Origin: Cyclobacteriaceae bacterium
Lineage (GTDB): Bacteria; Bacteroidota; Bacteroidia; Cytophagales; Cyclobacteriaceae
Reading direction: 5' to 3'
NCBI GenBank assembly: GCA_020436125.1
Contig: JAGQYK010000027.1
Coordinates: 9,266 to 42,501 of the forward strand
DNA length: 33,236 nt
Part shown: positions 26,389-33,236 of the stretch, piece by piece
Layout: every line of letters starts with the position of its first letter
Position numbering within the stretch: position 1 is the first letter of the stretch
Notes under the pieces: model-generated
Seen by the model: the letters and a program-made list of their open reading frames with translations, nothing else
Told to the model about the DNA's origin: nothing
Databases searched by the model: none
Position numbers and translations under genes: made by a program

Positions 26389-26814
26389 ATGAAAAAGAGA
26401 GAACCAGTAAGTCATATCATGACAGAGAACGTTTTAACTGTCGACATTGGCACCAATTTAAAAGAAGTAAAAGGCCTTATCAATCATCAACACATAAGAC
26501 ATGTTCCTGTTGTAAAAGGGAAGCAATTAGTTGGCATCATCAGTAAAACTGATATCAACAGGCTGTCATTCAGCGGACTGTTTGAAGATCAAAATGATGC
26601 CGATGAGGCCATTTTCGAAATGCTCAATCTCAGTCAGGTAATGACGCACAAACCCATTGTAGTAAAAAGCACTGACTCCATTAAAGAAGTAGCAGAAATT
26701 TTTTCCTCATCAGAATTTCACGCACTCCCTGTGGTCAATAAAGACGACCCGACAAAATTAGAGGGTATTGTAACTACTACCGATGTCATTCGGTATATGC
26801 TGGAGCAGTATTGA
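26389..26814 (+). CDS. Two-CBS-domain protein
   Basis: The 141-residue protein is made of two CBS domains (about 6-60 and 80-140), with the usual motif VSHIMTENVLTVDIGTNLKEV at the first and LSQVMTHKPIVVKSTDSIKEVAEIF (in parts: MTHKPIVVKS) at the second. HIRHVPVVKGKQLVGIISKTDI and HALPVVNKDD followed by LEGIVTTTDVIRYML are the nucleotide-pocket strands. Such stand-alone pairs bind adenine nucleotides and act as energy-state sensors for partner proteins; the partner here is unknown. It follows the acyl-CoA ligase by 78 bp on the same strand and might share its transcript. It ends before a long hairpin that it shares with the convergent gene to its right. Confidence 0.92.
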   Translation: MKKREPVSHIMTENVLTVDIGTNLKEVKGLINHQHIRHVPVVKGKQLVGIISKTDINRLSFSGLFEDQNDADEAIFEMLNLSQVMTHKPIVVKSTDSIKEVAEIFSSSEFHALPVVNKDDPTKLEGIVTTTDVIRYMLEQY

Positions 26815-26819
26815 CATTG

Positions 26820-26862
26820 AAGCATAAGCTGTCTCACAATTAATCTGAGACAGCTTACGCTT
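26820..26862. terminator. Long hairpin between convergent genes
   Basis: A 12-bp stem (TAAGCTGTCTCA, 26825-26836, with TGAGACAGCTTA, 26846-26857) is extended by four more pairs (AAGC with GCTT) after one mismatch. It lies exactly between the stop of the CBS gene (26814) and the stop of the minus-strand hydrolase gene (26866). T-tracts are short on both sides, but the position and stem suit a shared terminator. Confidence 0.78.
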
Positions 26863-26865
26863 TGC

Positions 26866-27711
26866 TTATTTCAGTCTTGCTCTAAAATAAGCGATAGTTT
26901 TATTCCTGGAATCCTTGTAAGCCTCTTCATCATATATAGGATTGCTAGGATTAGCAAATGCATGGTCAGCATCGTAAGAATATATTGTCAGTTCCTTACC
27001 AGCTGCTTTCATATTTGCTTCGAATTTATCCATCACCTCTTTATTGATCCACTGATCCTGTGTAGGCCAAATATTAAGTACATCAGAATTTAATTTTTTT
27101 AGGCGATCCACGTTGTCTTCCGGCATTCCATAAAACATTACACAAGCTTGGGTTTGTTTACCTGCTAAAAGGGCAGCTTGCAAGGAGAGCCCCCCTCCAA
27201 AGCACCAACCTACAGTTCCGACTTTTGCATCACGCCCTACATATTTCAAAGCTCCTTTTATAATCGCATCACCCCTTTGCTGGTTAAACGACTGCATATA
27301 TTTTCCTGCATTCTCACGATCCGTTGCTAGTTTACCATCGTACATATCCAAAGCGATGACATTTACGTTGCCAAGTTCTTTATACAAGTCTTCCGACCAT
27401 CCTTTTATATTATCATTCAATCCCCACCATTCCTGAAAAACGAAAATCCAATTGTTTGTTTTCTTATCAGACATAATAAGATAGGCATTGGCTTTCTTAC
27501 CGTCAGCACAATCAAACGTTATCATCTTTCCTCCTTCTTCACTCACATGCGTGTAAACACGAGGCATTTGGTGTTCGCTATTAAATTGTTTGTTGGAGGC
27601 CATCAATGCAAACTTTTCAACAGCCGGTGTGTGACATAGGGTGATATCATCTTGCGAATAACTGACGGTAACAATCGCCATCAGCATTAAAAATAAATAT
27701 ATGCTCTTCAT
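26866..27711 (-). CDS. Exported dienelactone hydrolase family protein
   Basis: The 281-residue alpha/beta-hydrolase carries an N-terminal signal peptide (about 1-19, ending SYSQ), so it acts in the periplasm. The catalytic triad of the family is visible: nucleophile C170 in GWCFGGG, D219 in WPTQDQWI and H250 in DADHAFANPS, with E94 in QEWWGL at the position of the glutamate that holds the cysteine. Dienelactone hydrolase opens lactone rings in aromatic degradation, but many family members have other or unknown substrates, and the export signal and lack of aromatic genes argue against the classical pathway. It is convergent with the CBS gene. The DinB-family gene lies 54 bp upstream on the same strand. 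Confidence 0.9.
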   Translation of the reverse strand: MKSIYLFLMLMAIVTVSYSQDDITLCHTPAVEKFALMASNKQFNSEHQMPRVYTHVSEEGGKMITFDCADGKKANAYLIMSDKKTNNWIFVFQEWWGLNDNIKGWSEDLYKELGNVNVIALDMYDGKLATDRENAGKYMQSFNQQRGDAIIKGALKYVGRDAKVGTVGWCFGGGLSLQAALLAGKQTQACVMFYGMPEDNVDRLKKLNSDVLNIWPTQDQWINKEVMDKFEANMKAAGKELTIYSYDADHAFANPSNPIYDEEAYKDSRNKTIAYFRARLK

Positions 27712-27765
27712 AATTTTTTTGGTTTGGTAGGGTTAATGATAAACGATATTATACCCAAATTGTTT

Positions 27766-28236
27766 TCAATCCTTCCACTGGCCGGTAATTACCCGATCAT
27801 AAGTAATAAAATCCGTATTTATTGGTTCAAAACCTTTTTGACGCAACAATAATGCTACTTGGGCTCTATGATAGGTAGAGTGATTAACCAAGTGAATCAT
27901 AATCTGTTCCACATTATTTTTATATGGATCCCCTACATAATTATTATAAACTAGTTCCCTATTGAAACTATCGTTGTCATTAACAAATTTCAACCAACGC
28001 TCCGTGATCTCTTTATTCATTTTCAGCAGTTCAGCAAGAGTGTATTGCTTCCAAAGGGGATAAGCTTCGGGCGACTTACCTTCAATTCTACTTAGCCAAA
28101 TAAACAATGCAGAAATAACATGACTCATGAGGGTCAGTATTTTTTCATCTTCTACTTTTTGATTCTCAAGCCCACCAAGCACCCGCTCGTTTGCCCATTG
28201 GTTATACTGATACAATTTAACAAAGTAATCTTTCAT
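27766..28236 (-). CDS. DinB family protein
   Basis: The 156-residue protein is a four-helix bundle of the DinB/YfiT type: YQYNQWANERVL near the start, LMSHVISALFIWLSRI with H39, and NHSTYHRAQVALLLRQKG with H119 and H123 near the end. The three histidines form the metal site seen in the family. DinB-fold members include thiol-dependent transferases such as bacillithiol transferases; the exact activity here is unknown. The ATG at 28236 is preferred over a TTG at 28251 because it gives the family's usual start (MKDYFVKLYQYNQW). It may be co-transcribed with the hydrolase gene 54 bp downstream. It is divergent from the PhoD-like gene. Confidence 0.9.
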   Translation of the reverse strand: MKDYFVKLYQYNQWANERVLGGLENQKVEDEKILTLMSHVISALFIWLSRIEGKSPEAYPLWKQYTLAELLKMNKEITERWLKFVNDNDSFNRELVYNNYVGDPYKNNVEQIMIHLVNHSTYHRAQVALLLRQKGFEPINTDFITYDRVITGQWKD

Positions 28237-28399
28237 GATGTAAGCGCTCAATTTTCAATAATGACACGCAATTTAGGCAGTTTGACCAAAAGTTGTTCTC
28301 TTTTTGTAAGCATGGGCAACCAAAACTTAACCTAGTGATTATACTATGCCTGTCTCTTCCGAATTTTTATTCTTTAATTTAGTGTCAAATACCTCCGAC

Positions 28400-29968
28400 A
28401 TGAAGATCTTTCAAAATTTAGCAGTGGTTGCATTCATTATTACCTTAACATGGGCATGCTCATCAAGCTCAGATCAGATACCAGATCAGTATATTGACCC
28501 TGTTGCTTCTCTTTATGACGAATCATTAAAGCCATTCTACCATGGTGTAGCATCAGGCGACCCATTACCTGACCGTGTTATTATCTGGACAAGAGTGACT
28601 CCTGAAAAAATGAATTCCAGAATTTCTGTAAGGTGGGAAATTGCAGAAGATCACAATTTTTCATCCATCTATAAATCAGATACACTCAGCACCACAGCAC
28701 ATCGTGATTACACTGTAAAAGTAGATGTAGATGGATTACAACCGGATCATGTTTACTACTATAGATTCATCGCATTGGGAAAAACTTCAATTACAGGCAG
28801 GACAAAAACCACCCCTGTAGAAGCAAAAGATGAGCTTCAATTTGCGGTTGTGAGTTGTAGTAACTGGGAATGGGGTTATTTTAACGCTTATGCAAAAATA
28901 GCTGACCGCCCCATACTCGATGCCGTTGTCCATCTGGGCGATTACATTTATGAATATGGCGTAGGCAAATATGGAGACACAACGATTGGGCGATTCAACC
29001 TTCCTTCACATGAAATTGTCTCTTTACAAGATTATAGAACGAGGTACTCGCAATATCGCACCGATATTGGATCGAGAAGGATACACCAGCAGCATCCATT
29101 TGTTACTATTTGGGATGATCATGAGGTAGCGAACAACTCTTATGTATCAGGCGCTCAAAATCATCAGCAGGAAGAAGGAGATTATGAAGCCAGAAAAAAA
29201 GCTGCTCGACAGGCATATTATGAATGGCTTCCGATTAGAGAGAATCGGATGTTGTATAGGTCTATATCTTTTGGCCCCTTAGTCGACCTCTTTATGTTAG
29301 ACGAACGTTTAGCCGGCAGAACAAAACCTGTAGATAGTCTAAGCGACCCTCAGTACAATGACGATACTCGCACAATGTTGGGCCCTGATCAGCTACAATG
29401 GTTTGAAAGCCAACTTTCCAACTCAAAGGCTACCTGGAAACTAGTGGGTAATCAGGTAATTTTTTCAGACATCGATCTGAGTAAGGTACTACCAAAAATG
29501 CCACGCAACTTAGATTCCTGGGATGGTTATCCTGCCGAAAAGAAAAGAATCAAAGAATATATTATCAACAACAGAATCCGCGATGTTGTATTTCTTACTG
29601 GAGACACCCATGCATCATGGGCAATAGAAGTGGCAACAGATGTAGCCAATACCTATGATCCTATTACTTCACGTGGCGCCTTTGCTGTCGAATTTGGCAC
29701 ACCTAGTATATCAGCAGCCAATAGCAATGAAAGAACAGCAACTGAAGAAGTGAAAAAATCTGAAATCACTTTATTAGAAGCCAATCCTCATATTAAATAC
29801 ACCAACAACAGAGATCATGGCTACATCCTCCTTACACTTACGCCACAGTTTGCCAAAAGTGAATGGTACTACGTTGAAACGTTGAGACAAGAGGGCAGCT
29901 CGGAATTTAGAGGAGAAACGTTAACCGTTCAAAGAGGGACTACTTCCATTAGACAGGAAGAAGATTAA
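28400..29968 (+). CDS. phoD: PhoD-like alkaline phosphatase/phosphodiesterase, lipoprotein
   Basis: The 522-residue protein starts at the ATG at 28400; reading from 28346 would add a run that masks the signal peptide. A lipoprotein signal ends at C20 (LTWAC, an imperfect lipobox, followed by serines). The N-terminal PhoD domain (HGVASGDPLPDRVIIWTRVTP, 48-68, then a fibronectin-like fold) leads to the metallophosphatase domain: VVSCSNWEWGYFNAY with C153, HLGDYIYEY with D181, TIWDDHEVANNS with D240 and H241, and LTGDTHASW with D402 and H404. The family uses Fe and Ca ions and cleaves phosphomonoesters or diesters outside the cell, often under phosphate starvation; no Pho box was recognised. Its TAA overlaps the stop of the convergent permease gene by four bases (TTAA). 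Confidence 0.92.
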   Translation: MKIFQNLAVVAFIITLTWACSSSSDQIPDQYIDPVASLYDESLKPFYHGVASGDPLPDRVIIWTRVTPEKMNSRISVRWEIAEDHNFSSIYKSDTLSTTAHRDYTVKVDVDGLQPDHVYYYRFIALGKTSITGRTKTTPVEAKDELQFAVVSCSNWEWGYFNAYAKIADRPILDAVVHLGDYIYEYGVGKYGDTTIGRFNLPSHEIVSLQDYRTRYSQYRTDIGSRRIHQQHPFVTIWDDHEVANNSYVSGAQNHQQEEGDYEARKKAARQAYYEWLPIRENRMLYRSISFGPLVDLFMLDERLAGRTKPVDSLSDPQYNDDTRTMLGPDQLQWFESQLSNSKATWKLVGNQVIFSDIDLSKVLPKMPRNLDSWDGYPAEKKRIKEYIINNRIRDVVFLTGDTHASWAIEVATDVANTYDPITSRGAFAVEFGTPSISAANSNERTATEEVKKSEITLLEANPHIKYTNNRDHGYILLTLTPQFAKSEWYYVETLRQEGSSEFRGETLTVQRGTTSIRQEED

Positions 29969-31050
29969 TCCTCCTTCTTCTTAATCAAAATATTTTCAAT
30001 ATTACCATTTTCGGTAAGGAGTATGGCAATATTGCGCGTTGCAGGAAATTGAGCCAGTGTGATCATCATGATAGAAGTAATGGGGACCGAAAGAAACATG
30101 CCCAATAAATCCCAAACATAACCCCAAAATGAAAGAGCGACAACAACCACCAGTGGGCTAAGGTTCAGCGATTTTCCCATGATTTTAGGTTCAATATAAT
30201 TTCCAACCACCAATTGAATTGCCTCCACACTAATAAATACCCATACAAAAGACCATAATGATCCGAACTGAACGATTGCAAAAATGGAGGGTAATAGAGT
30301 GGCTATTAAAGACCCAATGTAAGGGATATAGTTAAACACAAAAATTAAGAAGGCCCACAGAAAAGCATAGTCCACATCAAATAACCGAAGCACGATATAA
30401 CTCAAGCCACCAGTTAAAATACTGATTCCAGTTTTTAACGTAATGTATTTGTTAGTGGATTCAAAAATCTCATTTAGCACCTCCTGAATTCTTTGGCGTC
30501 TTCTCTGATCGGGAAAAATAGCATCAATTTTTTTTGAAAAAGCTACTTCCTCAAGTAACAAGAAGACGATATAAATTATCACTATGACAATTGTGCCTAT
30601 CGTAGCTGACAAAGAAGAAACCGTGCTGGTAAGAAATCCCTGAAGATCAAGTTTATTGATCTGCTCTTGCACCTGGTCTGTTATATTCACTACACCCAAT
30701 GATTCTCCAAGATTGATTAAGAAAACATCCAAAGTTGATTTATAGGTTGAAAAATTATCAACGATATCGCTCAAATTGGTAATGATAAGGTTGATCGTGA
30801 TTTGAACGGAGCCAAATAATATTGCTAAGGAAAGCGTTCCCTTCAACCACTTTGGCAACTGTCTTCCCATTATTTTTATCTTCCCAATGTAATTGTAAAT
30901 GGTTTTAATTAAGTACCAGACCATCACAGCCATTACAAACGGCTTTAATAAATCCTTAAAGTAAATGATAAAGAATATGGATAGGCCGCCTAGTAAGGCG
31001 ATCAGAATAAATCTGTATATAATCGTTTCTGTGAAAGACTTCTGTTCCAC
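29965..31050 (-). CDS. AI-2E family transporter
   Basis: The 361-residue inner-membrane protein has the AI-2E (PF01594) layout: a pair of N-terminal helices (about 10-50), another near 65-88, a soluble loop with amphipathic helices (about 90-135), and then four or more helices including LWAFLIFVFNYIPYIGSLIATLLP. The conserved C-terminal segment is EPKIMGKSLNLSPLVVVVALSFWGYVWDLLGMFLSVPI (in parts: IEPKIMGKSLNLSP). Family members were named for autoinducer-2 export but several are sodium/proton antiporters or have unknown cargo, so the substrate is open. The start is a GTG at 31050, which shares one base with the stop of the gene upstream (TAGTG), so the two are translationally coupled. The gene ends in a TTAA that also ends the convergent phoD-like gene. 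Confidence 0.9.
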   Translation of the reverse strand: MEQKSFTETIIYRFILIALLGGLSIFFIIYFKDLLKPFVMAVMVWYLIKTIYNYIGKIKIMGRQLPKWLKGTLSLAILFGSVQITINLIITNLSDIVDNFSTYKSTLDVFLINLGESLGVVNITDQVQEQINKLDLQGFLTSTVSSLSATIGTIVIVIIYIVFLLLEEVAFSKKIDAIFPDQRRRQRIQEVLNEIFESTNKYITLKTGISILTGGLSYIVLRLFDVDYAFLWAFLIFVFNYIPYIGSLIATLLPSIFAIVQFGSLWSFVWVFISVEAIQLVVGNYIEPKIMGKSLNLSPLVVVVALSFWGYVWDLLGMFLSVPITSIMMITLAQFPATRNIAILLTENGNIENILIKKKED

Positions 31051-31706
31051 TAGTTAGACGACATTAAAATATCTGTACCAAGAAATTTGCTATCAGGTGT
31101 AGTTAACCATTTTCTGCTTTTAGGAATTCGCATATCCCCCACACGTTCTTCCCCTTCAAGGTAAATCACTTCGCCTTTTTTTTCAGGCTCATCCTTATAA
31201 AACATATATCCCTTCATTGCATATGTAGCCTTATCAATGTAAAAAAACCAAATGTCTTCATCATATGGCACACGAAGCACATAGCAATCAGTACCTTCAA
31301 ATTTCTCCTCCATCACTTTTGAATCAATAACCGTTCCTTGGTCTTTTAATTTCATAGGAAGACCCCATAGATAGACATAATAGTTTCGGGTTCTCTTCAC
31401 GTTATCACACGTCTTGTCGGCTGGTACTTCTCCACATTCCTCCATAGTGACGCTCATCACACTTCCGTTCTCCTCGAGCTGAAAGTATCCTTTACTATTA
31501 TCGATTAATGCTTTCGACTTTCTATCAGGGCCATTGGGTCTTTCGGACACAAATTCCATCTCATGATTAAAATTATTCCATTGTCCTTTAGGATCATGAT
31601 ATTGAATTGACTTCTCTAAGATTGCCATTGCAGTCATCTTCTGAGCATAAGAATAAACACTACTCGAAATAATTGCTAAAAAGAGGATAAGTTTTTTGTG
31701 GCTCAT
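31050..31706 (-). CDS. Secreted protein of the DUF6503 type
   Basis: The 218-residue protein has a signal peptide (about 1-21, ending SYAQ). It has a mainly beta structure: YHDPKGQWNNFNHEMEF, SKGYFQLEENGS, YYVYLWGLPMKLKD and IDKATYAMKGYMFYKDEP. The pattern resembles lipoprotein-carrier (LolA/LolB-like) folds and the Bacteroidota family DUF6503, whose role is unknown. The conserved cysteines C91 and C100 lie close together (EECGEVPADKTC) and could form a disulfide. Its stop overlaps the start of the AI-2E-family gene, so the two are coupled and may work together. A TAnnTTTG promoter box lies 16 nt upstream of the ATG. The family name is by recollection of pattern, not by search. Confidence 0.75.
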   Translation of the reverse strand: MSHKKLILFLAIISSSVYSYAQKMTAMAILEKSIQYHDPKGQWNNFNHEMEFVSERPNGPDRKSKALIDNSKGYFQLEENGSVMSVTMEECGEVPADKTCDNVKRTRNYYVYLWGLPMKLKDQGTVIDSKVMEEKFEGTDCYVLRVPYDEDIWFFYIDKATYAMKGYMFYKDEPEKKGEVIYLEGEERVGDMRIPKSRKWLTTPDSKFLGTDILMSSN

Positions 31707-31722
31707 AATTTATTATAATAAA

Positions 31723-31730
31723 CAAATATA
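31723..31730 (-). promoter_or_regulatory. Candidate -7 promoter element (TATATTTG) for the DUF6503-like/AI-2E operon
   Basis: Read on the minus strand this is TATATTTG, a perfect TAnnTTTG box, with 16 nt between it and the ATG at 31706. No TTG at the usual -33 spacing was found. It would drive both minus-strand genes, which overlap by one base. Confidence 0.45.
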
Positions 31731-31768
31731 CTTAATACATGTGGCACTAATGTTGCCGTTATTTAGTC

Positions 31769-31798
31769 TTTAGTAAACATGAAATATTGTTACCTTAG
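31769..31798 (+). promoter_or_regulatory. Candidate promoter (TTTAG-17-TACCTTAG) of the thioredoxin-fold-like gene
   Basis: A TAnnTTTG-like box with one change (TACCTTAG, 31791-31798) lies 15 nt before the ATG at 31814. A TTTAG (31769-31773) sits 17 nt upstream at the expected -33 distance. The box is back to back with the minus-strand promoter at 31723-31730. Confidence 0.35.
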
Positions 31799-31813
31799 AT
31801 TAAATTTAAAAAT

Positions 31814-32353
31814 ATGCGCTTAATCCCATTATTCATCGTCTTGTTGGCATTTTCATCGTCTTCTTTTGCTCAGGTCATCGGTAAAACCTTTCCAGAAATG
31901 GATGCAGAAACCGTTGAGGACAAGGTGGTTTCTCTCCCTAATGACACAAAGGGGAAATACACTTTATTGGGCTTAGCCTATTCCAAAAAATCTGAGGATG
32001 AGCTGAACGGATGGTTCTCGCCTGTCTTCAACAAATTTATACAGAAGACCACGGGATTAATGGCCAGCTTTGGTTATGATGTGAACGTGTATTTTGTTCC
32101 TATGTTTACCGGAGTAAATGCTGCAGCCACCGGAACAGCAAAAAGGAAAGCCTTAAAAAAGGTTGATCCCCAATTGCTCCCTTACATTTTATTTTACAAA
32201 GGAGAGCTTAAACGCTTTAAGGATGAATTGGACTTCGAGAAAAAGGACATTCCTTACTTTTTTGTATTGAATAAAGAGGGCGAAATAGTATTTGCCACTT
32301 CAGGTTCATATTCTGAATCGAAACTCGATCAGATAGAAGAGGTGATTGAGTAA
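31814..32353 (+). CDS. Exported thioredoxin-fold-like protein without cysteines
   Basis: The 179-residue protein has a signal peptide (about 1-19, ending SFAQ). The rest has the order of a thioredoxin-like fold of the ATP10/peroxiredoxin-like type: VIGKTFPEMDAETVEDKVVSLP, KGKYTLLGLAYSKKSEDELNGWF, VNVYFVPMF, IPYFFVLNKEGEIVFATSG. It contains no cysteine, so it cannot act as a disulfide oxidoreductase; a binding or chaperone role is more likely (ATP10 relatives are assembly factors, but that link is only by resemblance). It is divergent from the DUF6503-like gene. The PrsW-like gene begins 24 bp after its stop, so the two are probably one transcript. Confidence 0.72.
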   Translation: MRLIPLFIVLLAFSSSSFAQVIGKTFPEMDAETVEDKVVSLPNDTKGKYTLLGLAYSKKSEDELNGWFSPVFNKFIQKTTGLMASFGYDVNVYFVPMFTGVNAAATGTAKRKALKKVDPQLLPYILFYKGELKRFKDELDFEKKDIPYFFVLNKEGEIVFATSGSYSESKLDQIEEVIE

Positions 32354-32377
32354 TTATCTCAAAGACAAAACGGCCCA

Positions 32378-33064
32378 ATGAGTTTGCTAGCTCTTCTTGC
32401 GATAGCGATGGCTCCCGGTGTAGCGATTGGAGTTTATATCTATTTGAAAGATCATCATGAGAAGGAGCCTATAAGTTTACTTATCAAGAGTTTCTTTTAT
32501 GGTGTCTTTAGCACTTTTGTAACCCTTTTTATCAGCAGTATCATTAGTCAATTTGTTACCATTAATGAACTTGACGTATCTGAGCAGGCAGTGAATGCCT
32601 TTGTTATAGTAGCACTGGTAGAAGAGTTTAGCAAATTCATATTTGTTCGAGGAATACTTTATAGAAATAAAAATTTTAATGAACCCTTCGATGGTATTGT
32701 TTATGCCGTAATGGTAAGTATGGGCTTTGCTACTTTTGAAAATATCTTTTACGTAGCAGAGGGAGGCCTCAGCGTTGCACTTACACGCATGTTTACTGCC
32801 GTACCTGCACACGCCACTTTTGGTATATTAATGGGTTACTTCTTGGGTAAGGCCAAGTTCGAACATAAAAAATCTTACTATGCATTTCATGCCTTAGGAA
32901 TTGCTACACTTTTCCACGGAGCCTACGACTATTTTCTGTTTATCTCGTTTGTGCCAGGCATTTGGCTGGGAGCAATAGCCTCCTTGGCCCTTGGAATTTA
33001 CCTATCCAGAAAGGCCATTAAAATCCATCAATTGGCTTCTCCCTTTATTTCCCAACATAGATAA
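32378..33064 (+). CDS. prsW: PrsW-family intramembrane protease
   Basis: The 228-residue membrane protein has about seven or eight hydrophobic segments. The family's active-site motifs are all visible: VEEFSKF (E82, E83, K86), FENIFY (E121, N122), HATFG (H145) and HGAYDYF (H180, D184). PrsW of Bacillus subtilis cuts the anti-sigma factor RsiW at site 1 to release sigma-W. In Bacteroidota its target is not established; the ECF sigma/anti-sigma pair at 11.5-12.5 kb in this window is a conceivable but unproven client. It follows the Cys-less thioredoxin-like gene by 24 bp. Fold and motifs are clear, the target is not. Confidence 0.9.
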   Translation: MSLLALLAIAMAPGVAIGVYIYLKDHHEKEPISLLIKSFFYGVFSTFVTLFISSIISQFVTINELDVSEQAVNAFVIVALVEEFSKFIFVRGILYRNKNFNEPFDGIVYAVMVSMGFATFENIFYVAEGGLSVALTRMFTAVPAHATFGILMGYFLGKAKFEHKKSYYAFHALGIATLFHGAYDYFLFISFVPGIWLGAIASLALGIYLSRKAIKIHQLASPFISQHR

Positions 33065-33140
33065 CAAGCAAATAGGTCAACATAGTCGCAGAGGTATTGG
33101 CTATGTTTTGGGTTCTTCGGTAGAACTTCTAAAAAAAGAA

Positions 33141-33185
33141 AAAGCTGATCGAGCAACTGGAAGAAACAGTAAGCTGATCAGCTTT
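33141..33185 (-). terminator. Probable minus-strand terminator near the right edge
   Basis: AAAGCTGATC (33141-33150) and GATCAGCTTT (33176-33185) form a perfect 10-bp inverted repeat around a 25-nt loop. On the minus strand the stem runs into a T-rich stretch (complement of the A-rich 33131-33145). That suits the end of a minus-strand gene entering from the right. The long loop lowers confidence. Confidence 0.55.
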
Positions 33186-33204
33186 AAGTTAGGTGAATTA
33201 ATTT

Positions 33205-33236
33205 CTAATGCTCCTCAGCATCCCCTCTTGGCGTAC
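33205..33236 (-). CDS. Possible 3' end of a gene entering from the right edge
   Basis: On the minus strand one frame reads TPRGDAEEH and then TAG (stop at 33207-33205); the start lies outside the window. The only support is the charged, protein-like tail and the hairpin with a T-rich flank about 20 bp downstream of the stop on the same strand. Nine codons are too few to name a product. Confidence 0.3.
   Translation of the reverse strand, partial: TPRGDAEEH

Noticed and set aside
28346-28399. 18-residue extension of the PhoD-like protein
   Set aside because: It would move the lipoprotein signal away from the N-terminus; the ATG at 28400 starts the signal directly.
33112-33126. Small hairpin GTTCT-TCGGT-AGAAC after prsW
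   Set aside because: The stem is only 5 bp and the following A-rich sequence is not a U-tract on the plus strand, so it is not called as a terminator.
1-33236. Search for CRISPR repeats, tRNA-like cloverleafs, transposase or integrase genes and toxin-antitoxin pairs
   Set aside because: No regular repeats, no CCA-ended cloverleaf, and no DDE or tyrosine-recombinase motifs were seen; small two-gene units are explained by sigma/anti-sigma and DUF pairs.

Overview
The window looks like a stretch of chromosome from a Bacteroidota bacterium, most likely a member of the Cytophagales. This rests on several signs: moderately AT-rich DNA, TAnnTTTG-type -7 promoter elements, weak Shine-Dalgarno sequences, long two-module FtsX-type permeases without an ATPase neighbour, a lamin-tail-domain surface protein, a DksA-like protein with a degenerate zinc finger, and several small families (a DUF6249-like membrane protein, a DUF6503-like secreted protein) that I associate with this phylum. 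The assignment below phylum level is inference. I see no tRNA, rRNA, CRISPR array, insertion sequence, integrase or phage gene; the region reads as ordinary core and semi-core chromosome.

Left part (1-8.6 kb): the 3' part of infB converges on lemA across a bidirectional terminator. Upstream of lemA on the minus strand is asd (aspartate-semialdehyde dehydrogenase). Divergent from asd is a large secreted protein with lamin-tail, Ig-like and FlgD-like modules. Next comes a tight plus-strand operon: a DksA/TraR-like protein with a very lysine-rich histone-H1-like N-terminus, scpB, and an RluB-type pseudouridine synthase with its own long basic tail.

Middle (8.6-20.6 kb): a minus-strand pair (small three-helix membrane protein, then an orphan FtsX/MacB-like permease) is divergent from a coupled ECF sigma factor and a Cys-free membrane protein that is its probable anti-sigma factor. 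A DUF481-like outer-membrane protein follows on the minus strand. Then come a 1,129-residue secreted TolB-repeat/amidohydrolase protein and a probable iron or haem uptake locus: a conserved small membrane protein, a TonB-dependent receptor with FRxP/NPNL motifs typical of haem receptors, and a PepSY membrane protein behind a hairpin.

Right part (20.6-33.2 kb): a MOT1-type molybdate/sulfate permease, polA (its 3'-5' exonuclease motifs look degenerate), a long-chain acyl-CoA ligase, a two-CBS protein, a dienelactone-hydrolase-family protein, a DinB-family protein, a PhoD-like lipoprotein phosphatase, an AI-2E-family permease coupled to a secreted DUF6503-like protein, a Cys-less thioredoxin-fold-like protein, a PrsW-type membrane protease and possibly the last codons of a minus-strand gene at the very edge.

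I did not find a convincing undescribed defence or mobile system. The observations most worth following are the apparently proofreading-dead DNA polymerase I, the lysine-tailed DksA-like protein in the scpB/rluB operon, the non-canonical sigma/anti-sigma locus, and the receptor/PepSY locus with its intergenic hairpin.
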